Assembly (NCBI GenBank): GCA_007133465.1
Contig: SLMP01000108.1
Span: 1-32,586, forward strand
Reading direction: 5' to 3'
Source: Nitriliruptoraceae bacterium
GTDB taxonomy: Bacteria > Actinomycetota > Nitriliruptoria > Nitriliruptorales > Nitriliruptoraceae
DNA: 32,586 nt
In this document: positions 26,501 to 32,586 of the stretch, in pieces
How the letters are laid out: every line of letters begins with the position of its first letter
How positions within the stretch are numbered: position 1 is the stretch's first letter
Made by a program: the position numbers and the translations under genes
Notes under the pieces: generated by a model
What the model was told of the DNA's origin: nothing
Database searches by the model: none
Seen by the model: only the letters and a program-made list of their open reading frames with translations

Positions 26501-28722
26501 CCGGCTGGCTCGCCCGACGGGGACGGCACCGACGACCCGTTGCCGTTGCCTCCTGCCGTCCCCGCAACGCCCTGCGCAGCCAGCGGCAGCATCCGGCCGC
26601 GCTGGAGCACCTCGGAGATGTCGAGCACCTCCACCTGGCCGTCCTCGAGCGAGCCCTCCTGCACCTTCTGCGCGATGCCGTCGGTCAGCATCGTGGTGCA
26701 GTAGGGGCAGGCGGTGGAGATCAACTGCGGGTCCAGCTCGAGCGCCTCGTCGACGCGCTCCATGTTGACCCGCTTGCCGATCGTCTCCTCCATCCACATG
26801 CGTGCGCCGCCGGCGCCGCAGCAGAAGCCGTTGGAGCGGCAGCGGGTCATCTCCGTCGGCTGCAGGCCCGGCACGGCGTTCACGACCTGCCGCGGCGTGG
26901 AGTACACCTCGTTGTGGCGGCCGAGGTAGCACGGGTCGTGGTAGGTGACCCGCTTCTCGATCGCGTTGGTCGCGACCAGCCGGCCCTCGTCGATCAGCTT
27001 GGACAGCACCTCCGAGTGGTGCAGCACCTCGAAGTGGCCGTCGAAGTCCGGGTACTCGTTCTTGATCGTGTTGAAGCAGTGCGGGCACCACGCGACGATC
27101 TTGGTCTTGTCCGCCCCGACGCTCTTGAGCAGCTCGACGTTCATCTGCGCGAGCATCTGGAACAGGTACTCCATGCCGAGCCGGCGGGCCGGGTCGCCGG
27201 TGCAGGTCTCGTTGTTGCCGAGGATGGCGAAGTTCACGCCGGCGTCGTGGAGCAGTTGCGCGGTGGCCTGCGTGATCTTGACCGACCGGTCGTCGACCGC
27301 ACCGGCGCACCCGGTCCAGAAGATGTACTCGTACTGCCCCCCGGCGTCGCTGCCGGGCTGCAGCACGGGGATGTCGAAGTCGAGCTTCTTGGTCCACTCC
27401 TCGCGCTTGGACTGCCCGACGCCCCACGGGTCGCCGGCGTTCTCCACGTTGCGCAGCATCACGCCGGCTTCCTGTGGGAAGCTCGACTCCATCATCGCCT
27501 TGTAGCGGCGCATGTCGACGATGGTGTCGACGTGCTGGATGTCGACCGGGCACTCCTCGACGCACGCGCCGCAGGTCGTGCACGACCACAGCACGTCGTA
27601 GTCGATCACGGCGGGGGCGCGCGGCTCGTCACCGACCAGCGGGATCGAGATGACGTCGCCCGCCTCGGCCTCGTCGACCTTGCCGAGCATGAACGGACCC
27701 TTCGCGTACATGTGGTCGCGCAGGTCCATGATCAGCATCTTCGGCGACAGCGGCTTGCCGGTGTTCCACGCCGGGCACTGCGTCTGGCACCGCCCGCACT
27801 CCGTGCAGGTCATGAAGTCGAGGTAGCGGTCGAAGGTGAAGTGCTCGACCTGCCCGACGCCGAGGATCGTGTCCTCGTCCATCGCCTCCATGTCGATGAG
27901 GTCGGTCTCGAGCCCGCCGAGCGCCTTGTCCTTGGTGGGGTCGCGGGTGAGCTCCTGGAAGGCGATCGTCAGGATGTGCAGGTGCTTGCTGTGGAGCGTG
28001 AAGACGAGGAAGCCGAGCACGATGGCCATGTGGAGGACGAGGTTGACCGCACCGATCCACTCGAGGGTGAGGGTGTCCATGCCGGCGAAGACCTCGCCGA
28101 ACTGCCGCGAGACGAACGCGGCCTCCGTCGGTGCGTGACCCTCGGCGAACCGGATGCCGTGCGCGACCCACAGGGTCCACACGACCAGCACCTCGGCCGA
28201 GAGCACCCACCACCCCTGGTTGAGGTTGGAGCCGGCGAAGCGTGACGAGCGGCCCTTCGACCGGGGGTCCTGCGCGATGCGGATCGCCGCGAAGATCGCG
28301 ATACCGGTCAGCGACAGCAACCCGAAGGTGTCCTGGAAGAACCCGAGCACGTCGTAGAGGGTGATGCCGAACAGCCCGATCGAGCCCAGCAGCGGCAGCT
28401 GGAAGGTCGGGCCGACGTACAGCTCACCGATCGCCTCGAGCACGGTCGTCTGCAGCACGAAGAAGGCCCACATCACCCAGAAGTGGGCGATGCCCGGCAC
28501 GGTCCAGCGCAGCAGCTTGCGGTTGCCGAAGATGTTGGTCAGCGCCATCCGCAGGTTGGCCTTGAAGGCCGTGCGGATGTCACGCACCGGGTGCGGACGC
28601 GCCGCCTTCGTGACCAGCCCCCACAGGAAGCCGATCCGCCGGACCGCCCACGCCCCGAAGAACGCGATCACCGCCGTCCCGACCACGATGCGGAACAGCA
28701 TCAACATCGTCTCGGACCCCAC
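26491..28722 (-). CDS. Membrane-bound Fe-S (heterodisulfide-reductase HdrD-like) oxidoreductase
   Basis: The 743-aa protein has an N-terminal membrane part with about five to six TM segments (e.g. 11-30, 78-98, 113-150, 172-190, 222-243) resembling the nitrate-reductase gamma/haem-b domain, with candidate haem His. Two 4Fe-4S motifs follow, C306-x2-C-x2-C-x3-C316 and C381-x2-C-x2-C-x3-C391. Next come two CCG (Cys-rich) domains: the first with C472, C507 and C546-x2-C549, the second complete with C598, C634-C635 and C672-x2-C675. The architecture matches actinobacterial proteins such as Rv0338c, thought to pass electrons from a soluble donor (possibly ETF) to quinone. GTG 28722 has GGGAGG 6 nt upstream. 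No partner subunits are nearby. Confidence 0.93.
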   Translation of the reverse strand: MGSETMLMLFRIVVGTAVIAFFGAWAVRRIGFLWGLVTKAARPHPVRDIRTAFKANLRMALTNIFGNRKLLRWTVPGIAHFWVMWAFFVLQTTVLEAIGELYVGPTFQLPLLGSIGLFGITLYDVLGFFQDTFGLLSLTGIAIFAAIRIAQDPRSKGRSSRFAGSNLNQGWWVLSAEVLVVWTLWVAHGIRFAEGHAPTEAAFVSRQFGEVFAGMDTLTLEWIGAVNLVLHMAIVLGFLVFTLHSKHLHILTIAFQELTRDPTKDKALGGLETDLIDMEAMDEDTILGVGQVEHFTFDRYLDFMTCTECGRCQTQCPAWNTGKPLSPKMLIMDLRDHMYAKGPFMLGKVDEAEAGDVISIPLVGDEPRAPAVIDYDVLWSCTTCGACVEECPVDIQHVDTIVDMRRYKAMMESSFPQEAGVMLRNVENAGDPWGVGQSKREEWTKKLDFDIPVLQPGSDAGGQYEYIFWTGCAGAVDDRSVKITQATAQLLHDAGVNFAILGNNETCTGDPARRLGMEYLFQMLAQMNVELLKSVGADKTKIVAWCPHCFNTIKNEYPDFDGHFEVLHHSEVLSKLIDEGRLVATNAIEKRVTYHDPCYLGRHNEVYSTPRQVVNAVPGLQPTEMTRCRSNGFCCGAGGARMWMEETIGKRVNMERVDEALELDPQLISTACPYCTTMLTDGIAQKVQEGSLEDGQVEVLDISEVLQRGRMLPLAAQGVAGTAGGNGNGSSVPSPSGEPAGQA

Positions 28723-28800
28723 GTGCGACCTCCCGTCGTTGTCGGCGAGGCGGGTGGCGAGGGCGCGATCGGACGACCGCGCGGACCACCGGCAGGGTCG

Positions 28801-28830
28801 AGTCTAGGACCGGGCCGGGTGCCGACCCAA
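28801..28830 (-). promoter_or_regulatory. Promoter of the Fe-S reductase gene
   Basis: On the minus strand TTGGGT (plus 28830-28825) and TAGACT (28806-28801) are separated by 18 nt, a fair sigma-70-type promoter. The expected transcript start near 28794 leaves about 70 nt of leader before GTG 28722. Confidence 0.55.
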
Positions 28831-28888
28831 CGCGGGGCCAGCGCCGCTGGCTAGATTCGGACGCTGGAGCGGGTGTCAGGAGGCGGCG

Positions 28889-29392
28889 GTGGGGCAGGTG
28901 GCCGCGGGCGCGCTCGCGGGAACCCACAGGTGGCTGGCCGGCCGGCGTCGTCCCTGGGGGCGACCCCTGCGCCTGGTCGGTGCGGTCGTGGCGGCGCTCG
29001 CGCTGCCCTCCTGCGACGGTCCGGGGTCGACCACCGACATCGCCGAGGCGGAGGCCGAGATCGTCGAGGCGGTCGAGGCGGTGGCCGATGGGCTCGGTCT
29101 CGAGCAGCGCCGCGAGCAGCCCCTCGGCACCCGGACTCGGTGCGAGTTGGTCGCCGGCCAACCGGGTGCGAGCAACACCGTCGGCGTCACGGGGGTGCCG
29201 ATGGTCAGCGGCGATCCGCTGGACCGGGGGGCCCAGCTGATCCTCGAGGCGGGCTTCGAGCTGGTCGACGCCGGCGTTCCCGACACGGTCTACGGCCGGC
29301 GGGAGGGCATGCGGCTGACGGTCGTGCAGGGCCCGAACGGCGAGGTGTCGGTCGACGGCGCGACCGACTGCAGGCCGCTGCCCGGCCGGTAG
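28889..29392 (+). CDS. Putative lipoprotein, unknown function
   Basis: The 167-aa protein has a basic N-terminus (GTHRWLAGRRRPWGRPLRLVG), a hydrophobic stretch (AVVAALALPS) and a Cys near residue 42 (LALPSC). This fits a lipobox, though the N-region is long. The mature part has an acidic helix (TTDIAEAEAEIVEAVEAVAD) and a domain with CELVAGQPGASNTV, DPLDRGAQLILEAGFELVD and VYGRREGMRLTVVQGPNGEV, ending TDCRPL. It resembles small actinobacterial lipoproteins whose function is unknown. GTG 28889 has AGGAGG 5 nt upstream. TAGATT (28852-28857) may be its -10. It is divergent from the Fe-S gene and converges on def. Confidence 0.75.
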   Translation: MGQVAAGALAGTHRWLAGRRRPWGRPLRLVGAVVAALALPSCDGPGSTTDIAEAEAEIVEAVEAVADGLGLEQRREQPLGTRTRCELVAGQPGASNTVGVTGVPMVSGDPLDRGAQLILEAGFELVDAGVPDTVYGRREGMRLTVVQGPNGEVSVDGATDCRPLPGR

Positions 29393-29417
29393 CGCGAGCC
29401 GGCGCGCCGACCGCGCC

Positions 29418-29945
29418 TCAGCGCAGGTGCTCACCCTTGCCCGCGTACCGCTTGCGTCGGAAGACGTCCGTGCGCGCGGACGCGACCCGGTCGAGGATCA
29501 GCAGGCCGTCGAGGTGGTCGAGTTCGTGCTGGAAGGCACGTGCCTCGAACCCCTGTGCCTCCACGACGCGGACGGTGCCCTCGGGCGTGGTGCCGCGCAC
29601 GACCACGGAGGTGGCCCGCCGCACGTCGCAGGTGTAGTCCGGGACCGACATGCAGCCTTCGCGCCGGAGGTCCGAGCCCTCCGCCAGCAGCACTTCCGGG
29701 TCGAACAGCACGACCAGCCCGTGGTTGCCCTCGGGTGGCCGCTTCATCACCGACACGTCCAGCGCGAACGCCCGCGACGCCACCCCGAGCTGGGGGGCCG
29801 CCAGTCCGACGCAGCCCGGCGAGGCGTACATCGTCTCGACGAGGTCGGCGGCCAACCGGCGTTCGCGGTCCCCGATCGCACCGACGGGTCCCGCGAGTCC
29901 CTTGAGGACCCGCGCCGGGTAGCGGACGACCGTGCGGACCACCAC
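29418..29945 (-). CDS. def: Peptide deformylase
   Basis: The 175-aa metalloenzyme removes the formyl group from nascent protein N-termini. Motif 1 is GCVGLAAPQ (44-52), motif 2 is EGCMSVP (96-102) with metal ligand Cys98, and motif 3 is HELDH (140-144) with ligands His140 and His144 and catalytic Glu141. The start is a GTG at 29945, directly after the stop of the upstream ACT-domain gene, and a second GTG follows at once. Only a weak GGAGA lies upstream, so translation is probably coupled to that gene. Genomes often have several def copies, and this may not be the main one. Confidence 0.95.
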   Translation of the reverse strand: MVVRTVVRYPARVLKGLAGPVGAIGDRERRLAADLVETMYASPGCVGLAAPQLGVASRAFALDVSVMKRPPEGNHGLVVLFDPEVLLAEGSDLRREGCMSVPDYTCDVRRATSVVVRGTTPEGTVRVVEAQGFEARAFQHELDHLDGLLILDRVASARTDVFRRKRYAGKGEHLR

Positions 29946-30461
29946 CTAGTAGGTCTCCGCCTCGATCGTGCGCAGCCGGTGGTCGACCCCGAGCTCCCGA
30001 CAGACCTCCGCGATCCGCGCGGCGAGCGTGGCCTCGTCGTCGGCGATCAGTTCGATCACCATCGCGTAGACCGGCTCGTCGTGGGCGCCGATGACCTGCG
30101 TCTCGAGGTCGGTGATGTTCGTGTCGAGCTCGGCGAGCACGGCGGTGACGCCAGCGACGATGCCCGGCCGGTCCGCGCCGTAGACGCTGAGCAAGTGGGT
30201 CGGGTCGGTCTGGTCGCGCGTCCCCTCCGCGCGGCTGACCGAGATCGTCAGGCCGAGGTCGCCGGTCGCCGCCGTCAGCGCGTCGCGTAGCTCCTCCGGG
30301 TCGTCCTCGGTGGCGACGAGCAGCACGATCGCGAAGTGCCCGCCGAGGATGGTCATCGCCGAGTCCTGCAGGTTGCCGCCGCGATCGTGGAGCACCTGGC
30401 TGACGGCGGCAACGATGCCCGGACGGTCGGCGCCGATCGCGGTGACGGCGAGTTGCTGCAC
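29946..30461 (-). CDS. Double-ACT-domain protein (GcvR-like)
   Basis: The 171-aa protein consists of two ACT domains. The first (about 1-80) starts VQQLAVTAIGADRPGIVAAV, with the ADRPGIV ligand-loop motif, then QVLHDRGGNLQDSAMTILGG. The second (about 90-171) starts THLLSVYGADRPGIVAGVTA, followed by VLAELDTNITDLETQVIG. The arrangement is that of GcvR (glycine cleavage repressor-type) and related amino-acid-sensing proteins. AGGAGC is 7 nt before GTG 30461. Its stop TAG directly abuts the def GTG start, making a two-gene operon. The upstream DUF192 gene diverges after only 39 bp. Which amino acid it senses is not known. Confidence 0.92.
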   Translation of the reverse strand: MQQLAVTAIGADRPGIVAAVSQVLHDRGGNLQDSAMTILGGHFAIVLLVATEDDPEELRDALTAATGDLGLTISVSRAEGTRDQTDPTHLLSVYGADRPGIVAGVTAVLAELDTNITDLETQVIGAHDEPVYAMVIELIADDEATLAARIAEVCRELGVDHRLRTIEAETY

Positions 30462-30500
30462 GACGAGGCTCCTGAGGACGGACGGCCGTACCGTACCGGC
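30462..30500. promoter_or_regulatory. 39-bp divergent promoter region with overlapping -10 elements
   Basis: GTACCGTACCGG at 30488-30499 provides TACCGT (30489-30494) for the rightward DUF192 gene and, on the other strand, TACGGT (30495-30490) for the leftward ACT gene. The rightward -10 is only 6 nt before GTG 30501, which predicts a leaderless mRNA. The leftward leader has AGGAGC as ribosome site. Confidence 0.5.
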
Positions 30501-31169
30501 GTGCCCGTCCACCTCCGCCCTCGTCACGGTGCCGCCGCGCTCACGCTGGCGGCCGTCCTGCTCGTGGTCGGCTGTGGCACGGATCCGCAGGATCCGCCGG
30601 AGGGACCGAGCGACGAGCCGTCCGCCACCGAACCGCCGGCTCGACCGACCGACTCGTCGGAACCTGCTGATCGGGCCGAACCGACCGACGTGCCGGCCGG
30701 CGAACCCGACGTCCCAGCGCTGCACCCCGACATCGATGCGTGGGACGCCGCAGTGGTCACCCTGCGCGGCGCCGCCGGAACGGCCCGGGTCGACGCGCGG
30801 GTGGCAACGACCCCTGACCAGCTGCGTCGCGGGCTGATGCACGTCCCCGAGGTGCCCGACGGCGCGGGGATGCTGTTCGTGTTCGAGGAGGAGCGGACCG
30901 GCGCCTTCTGGATGAAAGGCACGCTCGTCCCGCTCGACATCGCCTTCGCCGCTGCGGACGGGACGATCCGCGCGGTGCTCACGATGTCGCCATGCGAGGC
31001 GGACCCCTGCCCGACGTACGACCCCGAGGTCCCGTACACCATGGCGTTGGAGGTGCCTGCCGGTTGGTTCGAGCGCAACGGGATCGCGCCTGGCGACCGG
31101 TTGGTCGTCGATGATGCCGACGGGGCGGCTGCTGCGCTCGGAGGGCGGACAGCGGAGGGAGGCAGCTGA
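30501..31169 (+). CDS. DUF192 domain lipoprotein
   Basis: The 222-aa protein begins VPVHLRPRHGAAALTLAAVL with lipobox VVGC at about 22-25. A Pro/Ser/Asp-rich linker (about 28-75) follows. The DUF192 domain (about 90-210) shows VDARVATTPDQLRRGLMHVP, GMLFVFEEERTGAFWMKGTL and VPLDIAFAAADGTI, the classic MxFxFxxxxxxxFWMKNTxxPLDxxF motif. ALEVPAGWFERNGIAPGDRLVV follows, the standard ending. Such proteins are small extracytoplasmic proteins of unknown role. GTG 30501 lacks a ribosome site, but a TACCGT at 30489-30494 suggests a leaderless transcript. Confidence 0.92.
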   Translation: MPVHLRPRHGAAALTLAAVLLVVGCGTDPQDPPEGPSDEPSATEPPARPTDSSEPADRAEPTDVPAGEPDVPALHPDIDAWDAAVVTLRGAAGTARVDARVATTPDQLRRGLMHVPEVPDGAGMLFVFEEERTGAFWMKGTLVPLDIAFAAADGTIRAVLTMSPCEADPCPTYDPEVPYTMALEVPAGWFERNGIAPGDRLVVDDADGAAAALGGRTAEGGS

Positions 31170-31194
31170 GCGCCGGCGACATCACGCGGGGTCG

Positions 31195-31223
31195 TTGACA
31201 CGGTCTCGGGGCACGTCGATGCT
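31195..31223 (+). promoter_or_regulatory. Sigma-70-type promoter of the membrane protein gene
   Basis: TTGACA (31195-31200) matches the -35 consensus exactly and is followed after 17 bp by GATGCT (31218-31223) as -10. Expected start near 31230, about 26 nt before GTG 31256. Confidence 0.6.
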
Positions 31224-31255
31224 CGCAGCGGCGCGTAGGGCGTCGGCAGAGCCGC

Positions 31256-32365
31256 GTGAACGGAGCGGCGGTGGCGGTCGGCAAGCAGGCGGCGGGTTCC
31301 TCCGAGGCCACGGAGGACGGCGATGTGGCCCCGGCGACGGGCGAACCGGCAGCGTCGAGACGACCGGACCCACCGCTGCCGCTCGGACCGCTCGTACGGT
31401 GGCGGGAGAAGCGGCAGCGGCTCGAGGGGCTCTACCTCGTGACGATCGCCGAGCTCGAGCGGGCGCAGGAGCGGGCCGACCGACCCACACAGGACCGGCG
31501 AGATGAGCCCGAGGCCGGCTCGACCGCGACCCCGACCGACGTGGTCGACGGTGTCGGAGCGGCGCCGCCACCCTCGGCGACCGATGCCGAGCGGCAGCCC
31601 CGCGACGAGGCGGGGGTCCGGCTGCGGAGCGCGAGGGCGTTGCTCGAGTTTGCCGAGGTGGCGATGCGCTGCCGGCGGCTCGAGACCGCCTGGGTGCTGC
31701 TGTTGGAGTCACGCCGCGTGCTGCTGTACTTCCTCGACGCGGACGAGCGGTCCGCGCGGGCCGCTTCGTTGCGGGAGGAGGTCGACGAGAAGCTCACGGC
31801 ATGGCGCCGGAAGGCGGCACGCGCGCAACTCAGCTCCGAGCAACCGACCGCGACGCAGCTGGAGGCCGCCACCTACCAGCTCGACGCCGCGTACGGGGCG
31901 ACGCACCGACGGCTCAGGACCAGGACAATCGAGCTGGCGTGGCTCACGGTGTGGCTCGCGGTGGGCATCGGGCTCGGGCTGCTGGTGCTCCGTACCCATT
32001 GGCCCGTCAGCATCGCGGATGGGGTGCGGCTGGACCTCGCCGCCATCGCGTGGCTCAGTCCGATCGTCGGCGCGGTGGGCGCAACGCTGTCCGCGATGCA
32101 GCGCACGGTGGGGCGACCAGCAGCCAGGGTGCCCGACGAGCGCGCCGCGACCATCGGGAGCGTGACACGCCCACTGGCGGGTGCCGCCACAGGAGGGGTG
32201 GTCCTGCTCTTCTTCCAGGCCGGGCTGCTGACCGAGCCGGGCGTCCTGCCCGCTGCGTTCGCCTCGGGGTTCAGCGAGCGCTTCATCCTGCGCTTCCTGC
32301 CGGACGGGGCGCAGGAGGAGCCGGAGGAGGAGCCGCCTCCGGATGCCTCCCGCTCTCGCGGATGA
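31256..32365 (+). CDS. Membrane protein with C-terminal GFSERF motif, unknown function
   Basis: The 369-aa protein has a long hydrophilic N-terminal half: Pro-rich 1-45, an amphipathic helix WREKRQRLEGLYLVTIAELERAQERAD, a low-complexity linker to about 115, then a helical domain (VRLRSARALLEFAEVAMRCRRLETAWVLLLESRRVLLYFLDA). The C-terminal half has about three TM helices (TIELAWLTVWLAVGIGLGLLVL; LDLAAIAWLSPIVGAVGATLS; PLAGAATGGVVLLFFQAGLL). It ends AFASGFSERFILRFLPDG, a motif that recurs next to the last TM helix in bacterial membrane proteins, and an acidic tail. The start is GTG 31256 or GTG 31271 (GGAG 5 nt upstream). A good promoter precedes it. No function can be assigned. Confidence 0.8.
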   Translation: MNGAAVAVGKQAAGSSEATEDGDVAPATGEPAASRRPDPPLPLGPLVRWREKRQRLEGLYLVTIAELERAQERADRPTQDRRDEPEAGSTATPTDVVDGVGAAPPPSATDAERQPRDEAGVRLRSARALLEFAEVAMRCRRLETAWVLLLESRRVLLYFLDADERSARAASLREEVDEKLTAWRRKAARAQLSSEQPTATQLEAATYQLDAAYGATHRRLRTRTIELAWLTVWLAVGIGLGLLVLRTHWPVSIADGVRLDLAAIAWLSPIVGAVGATLSAMQRTVGRPAARVPDERAATIGSVTRPLAGAATGGVVLLFFQAGLLTEPGVLPAAFASGFSERFILRFLPDGAQEEPEEEPPPDASRSRG

Positions 32366-32466
32366 GCGGCGTGGTGGGACGCCGGAAGGTCGACGCCTAG
32401 GTCGCCGGCGCCTCGTTCGCGGCAGGCAGGCCCTAGCGTCGGGGTGTCACGACGAGGAGGGTGGAC

Positions 32467-32586
32467 ATGCAGGTCGGCTTCATCGGGCTCGGGGCGATGG
32501 GTCGGCCGATGGCGGCCAACCTGGCCCTTCACCTGCCGACGCGGGTGTACAACCGCACCTCGGCGGTCGCGACCGACCACGCAGCG
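32467..32586 (+). CDS. 3-hydroxyisobutyrate dehydrogenase-type NAD(P)-dependent oxidoreductase (partial)
   Basis: Forty codons are present before the window ends: MQVGFIGLGAMGRPMAANLA, then LHLPTRVYNRTSAVATDHAA. The GxGxMGxPMAxNL motif with following VYNRT is the NAD(P)-binding N-terminus of the 6-phosphogluconate/3-hydroxyisobutyrate dehydrogenase family; the Arg after the second strand favours NADP-type binding. GAGGAGGG stands 6-7 nt before ATG 32467. The substrate-binding half is outside the window. Confidence 0.88.
   Translation, partial: MQVGFIGLGAMGRPMAANLALHLPTRVYNRTSAVATDHAA

Noticed and set aside
28852-28857. Full promoter for the lipoprotein gene at 28889
   Set aside because: TAGATT is a good -10 but no -35-like hexamer lies at 16-19 nt, so only the -10 is mentioned.

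Overview
The window comes from a very GC-rich actinobacterium. Support for this: GTG and TTG starts are common, a BldD-like regulator is present, and so are a DUF222/HNH (13E12-type) gene, a DUF5995 gene, a Sap/GAP-family gene and a proteasome-type Ntn hydrolase. A deep-branching lineage is possible, but that is inference. Most of the region is ordinary chromosomal housekeeping and envelope genes, with scattered repeats and several decayed genes. There is no rRNA, CRISPR array or recognisable insertion sequence. The one RNA gene is tRNA-Gly(CCC).

Left part (1-9.5 kb): the tail of a probable rplI, then dnaB, a tail-anchored small protein, an AlgH/YqgE (DUF179) protein, a lipoprotein and an SRPBCC protein facing a two-TM protein. 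An acyl-CoA dehydrogenase/PaaI-thioesterase pair follows, preceded by a double GGAACGTTC operator-like site. Next come a DUF222-HNH nuclease gene and a 433-bp non-coding stretch with a repeated 14-bp perfect palindrome, then a secreted beta-propeller protein.

Middle (9.5-19 kb): thioredoxin, a flavin amine oxidase, a secreted PI-PLC-like protein, a sugar O-acetyltransferase, an ABC-2-type permease without a visible ATPase, and a lipoprotein. A compact operon of a small TM protein, DUF5995 and a Sap-like protein follows; the last is cut short against the converging tyrosine-phosphatase/DUF2461 pair.

Right part (19-32.6 kb): a proteasome beta-like peptidase with its catalytic triad in canonical spacing, a nucleoside-kinase-like gene coupled to a frameshifted lipoprotein gene, tRNA-Gly and dcd. 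After a 23-bp tandem repeat comes a BldD-like regulator that keeps a near-canonical c-di-GMP motif. Then lie DUF2207 and LemA, a G5-domain gene remnant, a large membrane Fe-S (HdrD-like) reductase, a lipoprotein, peptide deformylase coupled to a double-ACT protein, a DUF192 lipoprotein, a membrane protein of unknown function, and the start of a 3-hydroxyisobutyrate-dehydrogenase-type gene.

The best candidates for something new are the palindrome array beside the HNH gene, the solitary proteasome-like peptidase, the BldD homologue with its upstream repeat array, and three decayed or phase-shifted genes, two of them at homopolymer runs. No complete novel multi-gene system can be demonstrated from the sequence alone.
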